Positions 25,224-35,230 of a stretch of 64,000 nt of DNA are shown in pieces. The notes under the pieces are model-generated. The model had not been told where the DNA came from and made no database searches. It saw only the letters and a list, made by a program, of their open reading frames with translations. The stretch is from Bin87 sp965220505 (lineage in GTDB: Bacteria; Chloroflexota; Dehalococcoidia; Lucifugimonadales; UBA3495), in assembly GCA_965220505.1 (NCBI GenBank), contig CBDCQE010000001.1, forward strand, positions 620,001 to 684,000, in the 5' to 3' direction. The translations under genes and the position numbers were made by a program. Each line of letters opens with the position of its first letter. Positions within the stretch are counted from its first letter, which is position 1.

Positions 25224-26126
25224 ATGCCCCGCATCACCACCAAGCCTCTGCGCTCCGTTATGTTCGTGCCCGGCAACAAGGAAGACTGGATGCGCAAAGC
25301 GCCGCAGTACGGCCCGGATGCGCTCATTCTCGATCTTGAGGACTCGGTCCCGGAGTACGACAAGGACGCGGCCCGCCCGTTGGTCGCCGGAATGATCGAC
25401 GAGCTTTCCGCGCGCGGGCAAACCGTCTTCGTCCGGGTGAATCGGCTGGAAACCGGGTTGACTGGGTTTGACCTGGAAGCCGTTACACGGCCCGGCCTCT
25501 ACGGCATCCTGCTGCCCAAGGTGGAGACCCCCGCGGACGTAGTCGAGGCGGACGTGCTACTGCGTTATTTCGAACGCAAGGCTGGCATGGAACTCAACAC
25601 CGTCTGCATCGACCCGGGATTGGAAACTGCATCCGGCATCCGCATGGCGTACGACATCGCCATGGCGTCCGACCGGGTGGCTCACATGGGCGGCAGCGGC
25701 GGCAAGGGCGGCGACACAGCACGCAGCGTAGGTTATCGCTGGACCCTGGAGGGGACGGAAACCCTTTACCTGCGCAGCAAGGTCCTGATGGACAGCCGCG
25801 CGGCTGGAATCCAATGGCCCATCAGCGGAGGATGGTTCGATATCCGCGACCTGGACGGCCTGCGCTACTGGGCAAACAACCTGAAGGCGCTGGGCTACAC
25901 CGGGATGCACCTGATCCACCCGTCTCACGTGCCCATCGTGAACGAGATATTCACGCCCACGCCCGAGGAGATCGCGTTCTGGCAGGGGTTGTTGGACGCC
26001 ATGGAGGAAAGCCGGAAGCAGGGAACCGCCGCGGTCACTTACGCCGGAGACATGGTCGACGTGGCGCACGAGGAAACGGCCAAGGCCATGCTGGAGATGT
26101 GCCGCAGCCTGGGTCTGGTGGACTAG
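25224..26126 (+). CDS. HpcH/HpaI aldolase / citrate lyase beta (CitE)-like protein
   Basis: This 300-residue TIM-barrel protein matches the CitE-like family, including malyl-CoA and citramalyl-CoA lyases. Landmarks are R-S-V-M-F-V-P-G-N-K at the N-terminus, D-A-L-I-L-D-L-E-D-S-V-P near 35-45 with metal-binding acidic residues, V-R-V-N near 72, G-I-L-L-P-K-V-E near 95-102, and H-P-S-H-V-P near the end. The start at ATG 25224 follows AGGAGG; a longer frame upstream lacks similarity. The reaction would be cleavage or formation of a 3-hydroxyacyl-CoA, fitting the CoA-transferases in the window. The exact substrate is uncertain. Confidence 0.88.
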   Translation: MPRITTKPLRSVMFVPGNKEDWMRKAPQYGPDALILDLEDSVPEYDKDAARPLVAGMIDELSARGQTVFVRVNRLETGLTGFDLEAVTRPGLYGILLPKVETPADVVEADVLLRYFERKAGMELNTVCIDPGLETASGIRMAYDIAMASDRVAHMGGSGGKGGDTARSVGYRWTLEGTETLYLRSKVLMDSRAAGIQWPISGGWFDIRDLDGLRYWANNLKALGYTGMHLIHPSHVPIVNEIFTPTPEEIAFWQGLLDAMEESRKQGTAAVTYAGDMVDVAHEETAKAMLEMCRSLGLVD

Positions 26127-26134
26127 ATCCGACC

Positions 26135-29100
26135 TTACCCGCCCTCGCCCGCGCGCAGGACTCGCTGAACCTCCAGCCGGCTGGTCACGAACGCCAGCCA
26201 CACCACGGTGACCATGCTCACGATGGCGAGCACGGCGTAGGCCAACGCCAGCATCCGCCAGTCGGTTTCAAAGGTCAGCGGAGGCGTGGCGCGGACGCCG
26301 CCCTCGGCGACTTCCAGGACCGGGAGCAGCGCCGCGCCGATCTGGGCGCCGGCCCAGGTGCCTACGGCAACTCCCGCGATCACCACGATGGCGAGGTTGA
26401 ACCAGACCACACCGTTGAGTTGCCCGCGGGTGCTGCCCAGCGTGCGCAGCAGGGCGAACTCCGTCTGACGTTCCCGGGTATCCAGCCAACTGTACAGTGC
26501 GATGCCGGTCGCGCTGGCAAGCGCCAGGGCCAGGAACATGATCACCAGCAGGCCACCCCAACCCGCGTTGGCCAGCGGCTGCTTGCCGCGCAGGGCCGCC
26601 TCCTCTTCCGCGACGAACGCTTTGCCGGCGGTCAGGCCCAATTCCTCCATGCTGGAAACCGCCGCCTGGCTTTCCGCCATGGCATGATCCAAGTCGCCGA
26701 CGGCGATGTCTCGGTCCAGCCAGACCTCGCCGGAGCCGCCGAAAATGCGGCGGCTGTGCCGGTTGGCGTATTCAACGAAATCGCCAAGGTCGGTGATGAC
26801 GAAAGGCTGCTCCCTGGGGTTCACCGTGGGGAAAAACTCGGCGACCCCTTCGATCTTGATGGGCAATGCGAACGTGGACATGCCGAGGCTGATCTGCTCG
26901 CCGACTTCGGCCCCGGTGGCATCCAGGATGCCCGGGCTGACGACGGCCCTCACGGGCGGAGCGTCCTGACCCGGCCACAAACCCGGCGCACCAATGCCGC
27001 CGGGCGACCAGCTGAAAACGGCGGAACCGGTGGTCCCCGGACGGGCTACATTGCGGCTGGTTTCCACCGAGTAGAGTCCGGGACGTACGTAGTCTTCGAT
27101 GACGCTCCAGCCGTCTGCGGTGTTCAGGGCGGCGATCACCACCTCACCGGCGTCGGTGTGCGCCGTCAGCCCATCGACGAAGAGCACGCCGGGGCGGTCT
27201 CCGCTGGTTCGACCCGAGATCTGCAAGTTGACCAGGGTGTGCGGGGGAACGTCGAGCCGGGGGGCGTCGGGGTCACCGGTGGGCCGGCCGCCGCGTCCGA
27301 GGCGAAGTTCGGTGGTTCCTTCCAACATCTGCCATTGGCGGGTCTCGCGGACGTCACCCAGTGGCACGTCGTAATATCGGCCGGAGCCGTCGCGAAGCCG
27401 GGCGGTCACACCCACCAGCGGCTCACGGGGAAACGGGCCGGTCTGGGTGGTCATCGCCCATAAAGACAGGGCGGTGGTTCCATCGGGAAGCGGTAACCCT
27501 TCCGGAGCGTCCGAGTTTGGCGCGATTTGAGCCATCAGGTCAGTTAAACCGTCGCCGTTGGCGAAATCGTTTCTCCACCACGCGACATCCGCGAGACGTG
27601 GAGAATCGACAGCCAGGACCGAAACGCGTTGGGACCCGAACCCTTCGGTCAGCAGGCTTCCCTCAGTGCGCATGGCTTCCGCGGAATCGGGCAGGACATC
27701 AGCCAGCCCGGCGAAAGCCCGCGCGATGCGGTTGTTGTCGTGCTGTACGCGGATATCCGCCCCTATGTCGTATCGAACGCGGTCGTCCAGGCTGCGGTTC
27801 AAAGTGGCCGAGAACGCGCTGCCAACGACTCCCAGGGCGGTTGCCAGCATCAGCAGCGCGACGAGGCTCCCCGGCGCGATGGGGTCGCGGGCGATGCGGC
27901 GCAAACCCTGGACCAACCAGCCGGGCCCCACCGGCCCCACGATGCGTGCCGATATGCCCAGAGCCAGCGGGAACAACCGCATGACCAGCAGGCCCAGGGC
28001 GATCAGGCCCAGCGCCGGGCCCAGCAGCAGGGCGAAATCGATTTCCAGATCTCGGCTGCCGAGGCTGCGGGTGAGGACGGTTCCCCGGCTGGAAATCTGC
28101 CACCAGAGAAACGCGATGATCGCCAGCGCCAGCAGGTCCAGGTAATAGCGGTGGATGAACGGGGTGCGCGCCGGCCGGGCTCCGGACTGTCGAAATTCAA
28201 CGATTCCTTTGTTAGCGGCGGCAAGGGTCGCCAGCGAGAGCACGATTACGGCCAACGCCGCCCCGGCGGCGCCCATGCCGAATGCCTGCCAGGACAGGGA
28301 GACGGGCGCGCCCACGGATTCGGCGTCGAATACCAGCCCGCCCAACGCTTTGGCCAGCAACGGGGAAAGGAGAGCGCCGGCGACCAGCGCCGGGCCGGCC
28401 AGGAGCAATCCCTCGACCAGAGTCAGGATGCCGATCTGGATCGTGGTCGCGCCCCGGCTCTTCAGCATGGCGATCTCGGCGGCGCGGGCTCGAATGACCA
28501 TTCCGGCGGTGATGGTCAGGTAGTAGGCGAGGATGCCGGTGACCAGGAACACCATCAGGAAAAGCGGGATGCGCGCCAGCAACAATTGCTCTTCGTGGTC
28601 CTCCAGGATGCGGATCAGCCCGGTGGACGTGCTGCCGTTGGGAAGATTGTTGGTCACATCACGACGCACCCGGCGAAGTTCCCGCTGCAGCTCATCCACG
28701 CGTTTGGCGGGGATCCCTTCCCGGTCGATCTGCACGAACCAGGCCGAACTGGTGTAGATGCCGGGATAACGGCGGCCGATCTGTTGGCGCAATGCCTGTT
28801 CCGAGGTGAACAGGGGAACGAGTGTCCAATCGTCGTCCTGGTAAGCCAGCAGCTTGTGCCGGCGGTACCAGTACTCGTCCTCCAGGTCGACCGGCTCGAT
28901 GACGCCCACCACCACGACGCGGGTTGACGGTTGGTTGTCGCCTCCGGTGGCCGGCACGATTTCGAATCCCTCCCCAAGTTCAAGGTCCAGGAATTCCAGC
29001 CCCAGGGCATCTACGACGATTTCAACGACGATGCCTTCGGTGTCGCCCGTAGTGTCGTCGTACCCGCCGTCGCCGGCCACCCCGGGCCAGCGACCCTGCA

Positions 29101-29554
29101 CAAGTTCCGCCTTGCCATCCCTCAATCCGGATATGTATTGCATGCGGCCGCGTGGGCGCACGTCATTGGGCAGGTCGAGGTTGGGCCGCCCCGTGAAGTA
29201 GAAGGTCGCGGTTTCAACCTGGAAAGAAACTGCGCCGACCGCATCGCCCAAAGGAGGCAGGACGCGTTGCGCGACGAACTGCCGGCTGGTCAGGTAGCGG
29301 TCGCTGGCCGGCGTGGCCGTGCGCGGGTCGTCGAGGTCGTTGAATACCCGCACCCAGAAGTTGACGTCGCTGGATTCGGCGTCGGCCAGGGCGCGACGCA
29401 GCGCGGTCTCTGCCAGCAGGTCGTTGAACACCACCGCGCTGGAGAGCAGCACGACAGCCAGCGTGACGCCCAGGAGGACCGTCAGTTCCATGCGGAAGGA
29501 CGACATGAGTCGTCGCCGTGCCAGCACATATCCCAGGTTGAGGATAGCGGTCAT
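26135..29554 (-). CDS. FtsX-like ABC transporter permease, giant form 2
   Basis: This 1139-residue membrane protein has an N-terminal membrane helix (about 24-45), a large outer domain, then three helices near 330-460, a further helix cluster near 480-590, another outer domain and a final three-helix FtsX domain (about 1010-1130). The last contains the characteristic R-Q-T-E-F-A-L-L-R-T-L-G after a helix. This is the MacB/LolE-like architecture, in which mechanical signals or lipoproteins rather than small solutes are handled. It starts six bases after the stop of a 1131-residue paralogue. No ATPase gene is found next to them in this window. It converges with the CitE-like gene. Confidence 0.88.
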   Translation of the reverse strand: MTAILNLGYVLARRRLMSSFRMELTVLLGVTLAVVLLSSAVVFNDLLAETALRRALADAESSDVNFWVRVFNDLDDPRTATPASDRYLTSRQFVAQRVLPPLGDAVGAVSFQVETATFYFTGRPNLDLPNDVRPRGRMQYISGLRDGKAELVQGRWPGVAGDGGYDDTTGDTEGIVVEIVVDALGLEFLDLELGEGFEIVPATGGDNQPSTRVVVVGVIEPVDLEDEYWYRRHKLLAYQDDDWTLVPLFTSEQALRQQIGRRYPGIYTSSAWFVQIDREGIPAKRVDELQRELRRVRRDVTNNLPNGSTSTGLIRILEDHEEQLLLARIPLFLMVFLVTGILAYYLTITAGMVIRARAAEIAMLKSRGATTIQIGILTLVEGLLLAGPALVAGALLSPLLAKALGGLVFDAESVGAPVSLSWQAFGMGAAGAALAVIVLSLATLAAANKGIVEFRQSGARPARTPFIHRYYLDLLALAIIAFLWWQISSRGTVLTRSLGSRDLEIDFALLLGPALGLIALGLLVMRLFPLALGISARIVGPVGPGWLVQGLRRIARDPIAPGSLVALLMLATALGVVGSAFSATLNRSLDDRVRYDIGADIRVQHDNNRIARAFAGLADVLPDSAEAMRTEGSLLTEGFGSQRVSVLAVDSPRLADVAWWRNDFANGDGLTDLMAQIAPNSDAPEGLPLPDGTTALSLWAMTTQTGPFPREPLVGVTARLRDGSGRYYDVPLGDVRETRQWQMLEGTTELRLGRGGRPTGDPDAPRLDVPPHTLVNLQISGRTSGDRPGVLFVDGLTAHTDAGEVVIAALNTADGWSVIEDYVRPGLYSVETSRNVARPGTTGSAVFSWSPGGIGAPGLWPGQDAPPVRAVVSPGILDATGAEVGEQISLGMSTFALPIKIEGVAEFFPTVNPREQPFVITDLGDFVEYANRHSRRIFGGSGEVWLDRDIAVGDLDHAMAESQAAVSSMEELGLTAGKAFVAEEEAALRGKQPLANAGWGGLLVIMFLALALASATGIALYSWLDTRERQTEFALLRTLGSTRGQLNGVVWFNLAIVVIAGVAVGTWAGAQIGAALLPVLEVAEGGVRATPPLTFETDWRMLALAYAVLAIVSMVTVVWLAFVTSRLEVQRVLRAGEGG

Positions 29555-29560
29555 GCGGGA

Positions 29561-32500
29561 CTACTCCGCCTCTCGTAGCACTTCGGGCGGTCGCAAACGA
29601 CGCGCCACCCCGCCGGCGAGACCGATGGCCGCGATCGCGGCGACGACCAGGCAGATGAAGGTCGCGACCAACCACGGACCCTCGGCCACGAATATGATGG
29701 GCGGGGTGACGGCGCCTCCGGCCGCGTTGCCGGCCAACTCGCCCAGGGTCCACCGGGCCAGTCCCCAACCGGCCAGCCCGCCGACCACGATGCCCAGGAT
29801 CCCTATGATGACCCGTTCCAACGCCAGGCCGGCGATCCGCTGCCACTGGGGAATGCCCAGCGCCGCGCCGACTGACATGTCGACCCGTTGCTCTCGTACT
29901 GCCACTGCGGCGTGAGCGCACAGGGCCAGGGCTACGGCCAACGCCAGGGCGGCCAGTCCGATTCCTGTCAACGCGTCCCAGGCTCCGCCGGCCAGGGGAT
30001 TGCGCGTCGCCAGGTCGACGGCGTCGTCGCGATCGCGCAGGAAGGACAGTCGGTATCCTACGTCCAGGATCTCACTGGCAACCCGCTCCCGGTCGGCGCC
30101 TTCGGCCACGTCGAACCACCACTCGTCCGGGGTGATAGGCTGGGCGCCGGGAGCCTGGTTCAACCAGGCTCGCAGCTCGTACACCGACACCACCACGAAC
30201 GAACGCCTGGCGTTCAAAGTGGGAAAGTGGTTGACCGTGCCGGTGACCCGTGCGGGCACCAGGTATCCGTCCACCGTGAACCTTACCGTCTGGTCGGGAG
30301 TAAACCCCGGCCCGGTGATGGCCGGCAACGGTAGCGGGGCGGGCGGGATGACGATTCCCCGTGGGGACCGACCCAATGGCTCTTCCCACTTGATTGAGAG
30401 GCCGGTGTCGCCGGTGTGGGCGGCATCCGGGGATCGCTCGGTGCGATCGGGAACGTTCCCAGCCTGGGGCAACGGAACCCAGGGACCAATCTCCTCAAAC
30501 CCCTCGATCACTTCGCCGGTCGCCGGTAGACCGGGCCCGTACACGGTGATGCCGTCAAAGGAAAGGCCACCCGGCGGTGTCCGTGCGAAGGAGTCTCCGG
30601 AAATGAAAATCGAAACCACCCGCCATTGGTCGTCAGCCTGCACGATCGCACTCTCCTCGGGCAACGGGGCCATCAGATGGTGCCAACCGATCTGGTGCTG
30701 GCTCAGCATGCCCAACTCAAGGTTGCGGTAACGCCCGCGATCATTGCCGACGCGCAGCCAAAGGCGGTAGCTGGGCAGCGGCACTGAGGCGCCAACGGTC
30801 GGTGCGTCGTCGCGCCTGATCCAGACACCGATAGTCTCAGCGTCCTGCGGTATATCAACTCCGGCGGTCTCTGGAGACAGGGTTCTGCGCAGAGGCGCAA
30901 CCAGGGTATCGAGGGGAGTTGGCACGCCATCGGCGAAGTCGTCGCGCCACCACGAAACCTGCCCGATGGTCAGTGGATCAACACCCATGACCGTCCCGCG
31001 CTGGAATGGCCCGTCGATGAACCCAACCGGTTCCCGGATGATTGGTGATACCGCCTCAATCCCGTCGATGGACTTAAGCTGGTTGATCCGCTCCTGCTCG
31101 GTGCGACCGATGAAGCTGGTACCACCCAGGGTGATATCACCCCCGACGCTGTGGTTGGCCTGGTCCGCTTCGCTGCGGGCCAGCGTGGTCTGGAAAGTCC
31201 CTGCGAACACGCCGAGCGCCGCCGCCAGCGTCACGACTACTGTCAATGACGCGTAGGGAAGTGGATGACGTGCCATCCTGCGCAACGACAGGCTGATCCA
31301 CGCCGGCGCCAACTGCTGAGAAGCCCACGCGGTACCCGTCATCAACCAGGGCAAAGCCCGGAGCAGCAGGAAGGCAAGGGTCAACAGCGCCGCAGACGGC
31401 GCCAACAGCAACGACGGGTCCAACGCGGGACCCCGGCCGGTCAGCTCACTTTCGACGAATCCGCCCCGTTGTCGGATTTGCCAGACCAGGACGGCGAGGG
31501 CGACCACCGCGATGATGTCGATGTAGTACCGCTGTAGCCAGGGCGCAGATGGCGGGCGGGCCCGGGCTCGCAGAAAATCGAGGATACCGAGGCGGGCCAG
31601 GCTCCCGCCGGCGACGGTCAAAACCGCCAGGCTCAGCAGCCCGCCAACCGCGCCCATGACGTACATTTGCCACGACAGGGAAACGTCCAGGGGAGCCTCG
31701 CCGGCGCCGGCCCGAGCCGCCGGGTTGATGGTCTCGACCAGCAGCAAACTGCCGATGCCCCAGGCCAGCAGCGGACCGATCAACGTGGCCGCGACTACGA
31801 TCAGGCCCTCGCCCACCGCCAGCAGCCCTCCAACCTGCCCGATGCTGGCTCCCCGGCTGCGCAGCATGGATGACTCCGCAGAACGGGCGCCGGCCAGCAG
31901 GCCCACCGCCAGGGCGAGGAAGTAGAGGATCACGACTACCACGAGGGAAATAAACAAGATCAACGGCGCGCGGGCCAGCGTGAGTTCACGTTGGTACGTG
32001 GCCAGCAAACCGGTTCCCCGACTGTTTTCCAGCCCGGTGAGGACGTAGGACCTCGGGAATCGGCTGTTGATGTCGGTTTCCAGTGCGGTGAGGTCGTCCC
32101 GCGTTTGCTGCACCGTTGAGGCAGTGATGACGTCCGGGTTGATGTACAGGAACCAACCGTAGTCACCCACCAGGGTGGGAAACGGTTCGCCGATACCGTC
32201 GAAGAACGCCTGCTCGTTCACGTAAATGGGCGCGACGGGTCGGCCTTCCCAGTCGCCCATGCGGAAGTAGTCCGCGGAACCCATCCAGTACTCTTCACGC
32301 GGATCGATGGGTTCGGCGATGCCAACGATCTCGACGCCGATGTACTCGGCCGGTTCTTCGTCGTTTCCGGGGAACACGACCAGCCAGGCTTCTTTGCCGA
32401 CTCCCCATCCCATGAGGCGGGAAGTATCGAGACCGAGAACGCCCTCGATGCGCGGGCAACCGTCAGCGAGATTGACGCAGGTTCCCGGTTCGCTTCCCAC

Positions 32501-32956
32501 CGTGGGCGACGGCCAGCGGCCATCGACCAGTCGCGAATGCTCGGCGAACTCCGTGACGAAAAATGGCCGGCCCAACGGAACATCGGATATCCCAAACGGA
32601 GCGCCCACCTGGACAAAGGGCAAAGTGGGCAGCATCTTGGCGTAGCGTTCCTGGCCCCGCCGCAGATAGCTAACGTCGTTGTCGATGATCTGCTCGATGT
32701 CGGTGCGCAGCGATGCGTAGTCTTCCGGACCCAGGGGACGGTTGCGCACCACAATCTGGGTGTTGATCACGGTGGCGGAGCTGACGGCCAACGAGTGCCG
32801 CAAGCCAGCTTCGGCCAAACCCTGCGAATACATCGCACCCAGCGCCATGATGGTTACCGCCGCCAGGACGCCGAAGGCGGTGACGGCCAGCAACCCCCAC
32901 GCGGAACGCAACCGCCGGGGCAACAGCCAGAGCAGCAGGGCAAGGTTACGGGTCAA
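29561..32956 (-). CDS. FtsX-like ABC transporter permease, giant form 1
   Basis: This 1131-residue protein is a paralogue of the next gene, with the same order: a first membrane helix (about 15-40), an outer domain with many Pro/Gly turns, three helices near 330-450, a central helix cluster near 480-580, a second outer domain and a terminal FtsX domain. In the final domain, R-E-Q-R-V-D-M-S-V-G-A-A-L-G is the counterpart of the usual E-x-A-x-L-R-x-L-G. The pair probably forms a heterodimer. It lies 46 bases after the flavin oxidoreductase gene and may belong to the same transcript. Cargo is unknown. Confidence 0.88.
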   Translation of the reverse strand: MTRNLALLLWLLPRRLRSAWGLLAVTAFGVLAAVTIMALGAMYSQGLAEAGLRHSLAVSSATVINTQIVVRNRPLGPEDYASLRTDIEQIIDNDVSYLRRGQERYAKMLPTLPFVQVGAPFGISDVPLGRPFFVTEFAEHSRLVDGRWPSPTVGSEPGTCVNLADGCPRIEGVLGLDTSRLMGWGVGKEAWLVVFPGNDEEPAEYIGVEIVGIAEPIDPREEYWMGSADYFRMGDWEGRPVAPIYVNEQAFFDGIGEPFPTLVGDYGWFLYINPDVITASTVQQTRDDLTALETDINSRFPRSYVLTGLENSRGTGLLATYQRELTLARAPLILFISLVVVVILYFLALAVGLLAGARSAESSMLRSRGASIGQVGGLLAVGEGLIVVAATLIGPLLAWGIGSLLLVETINPAARAGAGEAPLDVSLSWQMYVMGAVGGLLSLAVLTVAGGSLARLGILDFLRARARPPSAPWLQRYYIDIIAVVALAVLVWQIRQRGGFVESELTGRGPALDPSLLLAPSAALLTLAFLLLRALPWLMTGTAWASQQLAPAWISLSLRRMARHPLPYASLTVVVTLAAALGVFAGTFQTTLARSEADQANHSVGGDITLGGTSFIGRTEQERINQLKSIDGIEAVSPIIREPVGFIDGPFQRGTVMGVDPLTIGQVSWWRDDFADGVPTPLDTLVAPLRRTLSPETAGVDIPQDAETIGVWIRRDDAPTVGASVPLPSYRLWLRVGNDRGRYRNLELGMLSQHQIGWHHLMAPLPEESAIVQADDQWRVVSIFISGDSFARTPPGGLSFDGITVYGPGLPATGEVIEGFEEIGPWVPLPQAGNVPDRTERSPDAAHTGDTGLSIKWEEPLGRSPRGIVIPPAPLPLPAITGPGFTPDQTVRFTVDGYLVPARVTGTVNHFPTLNARRSFVVVSVYELRAWLNQAPGAQPITPDEWWFDVAEGADRERVASEILDVGYRLSFLRDRDDAVDLATRNPLAGGAWDALTGIGLAALALAVALALCAHAAVAVREQRVDMSVGAALGIPQWQRIAGLALERVIIGILGIVVGGLAGWGLARWTLGELAGNAAGGAVTPPIIFVAEGPWLVATFICLVVAAIAAIGLAGGVARRLRPPEVLREAE

Positions 32957-33002
32957 GGCGTGATGTTCCGGCGCGAACGCCAGCGCCTGCGGAGATCAGC
33001 GC

Positions 33003-34118
33003 TCACCGGGGTTCGGACGCCACCCGCTCGCGCACCAGAGGCAGCAGGTCTGCGGCCGCCCGCTCGCACTCTTCGACGTGGGGGAAGCCACTCAGGATGA
33101 ACTCATCGATGCCCAGGCGCCAGTAATCCAGCAGTTCGTCGGCCACCTGTTCCGGTGTGCCCACCAGGGCGCTGCCGCAGTTGACCCGTACCTCGGACAG
33201 GCCATTCCACAAGTGCGGCCCCAGCCGGTGGTCCTCGGCTTCGCGGGCCTGGGCTTGCTGACCCACCATTGGAGTGCCGACGATGGCGGATTGACGCTGA
33301 GCCTTGACCTCCGGAGCGGCGTCGGCGATGAGGCGCCGCGCTGCTTGCCAAGCGTCGTCCTCATCGTCTCTTATGACGAGGTGAGTTCGGAGGCCGAGGG
33401 TGAGCGGCCGGCCGGTCCCGGCGAATTGCTGTTTCAAATCGCCGACACGCTGGGCGGTGTCCTCCAACGGCTCGATCCAGCCCAGGTGCACATCTGCCTG
33501 GCGGGCGGAGAGCCCCAGCGCCCGAGGGGACGCTCCGCCGAGATAGAACCTGGGACCTTCCTGGCCCGGAGCGGGAGCGCAATAGGCGTCGGCAAGCCGG
33601 TAGAAATCGCCCGAGTAGGTCACCGGCTGCGGATCCTGCCACAAGGCCCGGCAGGCCTGGATGAACTCCTCCGCCCTTTCGTAACGCGTCGCATGGTCGC
33701 TGACTTCGCCAACGCGTTCGAAGTCATTCTGGATGCCGCCCGGCACGATGTTGATGTCCAGGCGTCCCCCGGATATCTGGTGCAGCGCGGCGGCCATCTG
33801 GGCGAACAACCCGAGCGCGATGAACCCGGGCCGTACCGCTACCAGAAAGCGGATTTTGGATGTTACCGCCGCCAAGGCGGTGGCCGTGGTCCAGGTCTCC
33901 GCCAGGGGCGCGTCTTCCGAAAACAGTCCGTTGGCGAAGCGCGTAGGAATGAGCATGGAGTAGAAGCCGCACTGTTCTGCGGTTTCCGCTACCTGCCGCA
34001 GGTAATCGAAAGTTGGCGGGCGGTCGGCCCGGACCGTGCCGGCGCGCGCGCCATCACCGTCAATGGGTATAAACCAGTCGAAACGCGGTTCCGGACGGAG
34101 TCCGTTGCTAGTGCCCAT
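33003..34118 (-). CDS. LLM-class flavin-dependent oxidoreductase (SsuD-like)
   Basis: This 371-residue protein has the luciferase-like TIM barrel that uses reduced FMN and oxygen. It resembles alkanesulfonate monooxygenase: F-D-W-F-I-P near 15, a G-F-Y-S-M-L-I-P-T strand near 50, I-R-F-L-V-A-V-R-P-G near 90, G-G-R-L-D-I-N-I-V-P-G-G near 115, and R-Y-E-R-A-E-E-F near 141. The C-terminal half has V-G-T-P-E-Q-V-A-D-E-L, typical of the family. It may desulfonate organosulfonates or oxidise another substrate; SsuD-type transport and reductase partners are not adjacent, so the substrate is only a guess. Confidence 0.9.
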   Translation of the reverse strand: MGTSNGLRPEPRFDWFIPIDGDGARAGTVRADRPPTFDYLRQVAETAEQCGFYSMLIPTRFANGLFSEDAPLAETWTTATALAAVTSKIRFLVAVRPGFIALGLFAQMAAALHQISGGRLDINIVPGGIQNDFERVGEVSDHATRYERAEEFIQACRALWQDPQPVTYSGDFYRLADAYCAPAPGQEGPRFYLGGASPRALGLSARQADVHLGWIEPLEDTAQRVGDLKQQFAGTGRPLTLGLRTHLVIRDDEDDAWQAARRLIADAAPEVKAQRQSAIVGTPMVGQQAQAREAEDHRLGPHLWNGLSEVRVNCGSALVGTPEQVADELLDYWRLGIDEFILSGFPHVEECERAAADLLPLVRERVASEPR

Positions 34119-34213
34119 ACTTCACCGGATGATTTGAGGAATTGATCAAACAACGGGCCACATCGTACAAGTTACGTTCGTTCCCGGTCAATTTGAACTG
34201 GCCATTGGGAGTT

Positions 34214-35230
34214 TCAGCGCTCTGGCGGTTCGGGTTCCGCTCCATCGTCGCCTTCGCCTTCCATTGCCGGCTGAGGCATCGGCGGGTTTGGGTTGGCCTC
34301 CATCTCCCGTTGGTACCACATGAACATCACGATGCCAGCGGAGAGGATGCTCATCATGTCCCCCGGAACCCAGAGTATGAGTCCGCCCAGGCGTTGGTCG
34401 GACAGATGAGAGAAACCCTCCCACGGGCGCGGGAGTTCCTGGTATGCCGAGTAAATCAGACCTTCCTGAAACGTGATACCGGCTCCCAGCAGCGTGTTTG
34501 GCAGGACGATGAGGCCGAGGTAGAGCACGCGCAGACCGTAGTGCAGCCTCGAACGGTGCGGCTTGGGGTCGATCACGATCCACCAGAACAGGAACCCGCT
34601 CGTCAGCATGGTTCCGTGCATCAGCTCGTGGACCCAGTCGTTGTGGACCGCGAGGTCGTGCGGGCCCGGCGCCTGCCAGATGAAGAGCAGAGCGAGGAAC
34701 GTAACGGTGGTGAACACCGGGTTGGTGATCTTGCCGTAGGCCCAGCGGGCCAGACGGGAACGCACGAGCGGCCGGATGATGTTCTTGCGGGCCCAGGTCG
34801 GCATGCCGCGCAGCATGGGCGTCAGCGGCGCGCCAAGCAGGATCAGCAAGGGGCCGACCATGCGAACCATCAGGTGCTGCACCTGGTGGACGGAGAAATA
34901 ATGCTCTGCCAGGGGCTCTATCGGGGATTGCAGGGCCGCGAACAGCACCAGAATTCCCGCGAAGAAGCATGCCTTCTGCCACCCGTTGACGCGATGGGTC
35001 GGGTTGGGCCAATTGTTGAGCCCGTTGACATAAAGGTAGACCGCGCCGAGCAGGAACAGGCTGGGTATTGGATTGGTAATGAAGCCCCAAGCGGTTGCTG
35101 GGGTCTGCCCGGGAGGGATGCCCTGGTGGGCGGAGGCGATGCCCGCACTCAGTGCTGCGCCGGCCACTGCGGCGGCGACGGCGCCGAACACCCAGAGACA
35201 CCAACGCAGGTTGAAAGTGGCGATCATCAC
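34214..35230 (-). CDS. CtaG-family cytochrome c oxidase assembly protein
   Basis: This 338-residue integral membrane protein has about seven membrane helices and matches the CtaG (caa3_CtaG) family used in assembly of aerobic cytochrome c oxidase. Conserved features include S-V-H-Q-V-Q-H-L near 130, M-R-G-M-P-T-W near 160, and H-N-D-W-V-H-E-L-M-H-G near 215-225 with histidines suited to binding copper. The N-terminal helix is signal-like, and the C-terminus is an acidic cytoplasmic tail. The gene overlaps the upstream partner by four bases (ATGA), implying translational coupling. Its presence indicates oxygen respiration, although no oxidase gene is in the window. Confidence 0.87.
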   Translation of the reverse strand: MMIATFNLRWCLWVFGAVAAAVAGAALSAGIASAHQGIPPGQTPATAWGFITNPIPSLFLLGAVYLYVNGLNNWPNPTHRVNGWQKACFFAGILVLFAALQSPIEPLAEHYFSVHQVQHLMVRMVGPLLILLGAPLTPMLRGMPTWARKNIIRPLVRSRLARWAYGKITNPVFTTVTFLALLFIWQAPGPHDLAVHNDWVHELMHGTMLTSGFLFWWIVIDPKPHRSRLHYGLRVLYLGLIVLPNTLLGAGITFQEGLIYSAYQELPRPWEGFSHLSDQRLGGLILWVPGDMMSILSAGIVMFMWYQREMEANPNPPMPQPAMEGEGDDGAEPEPPER

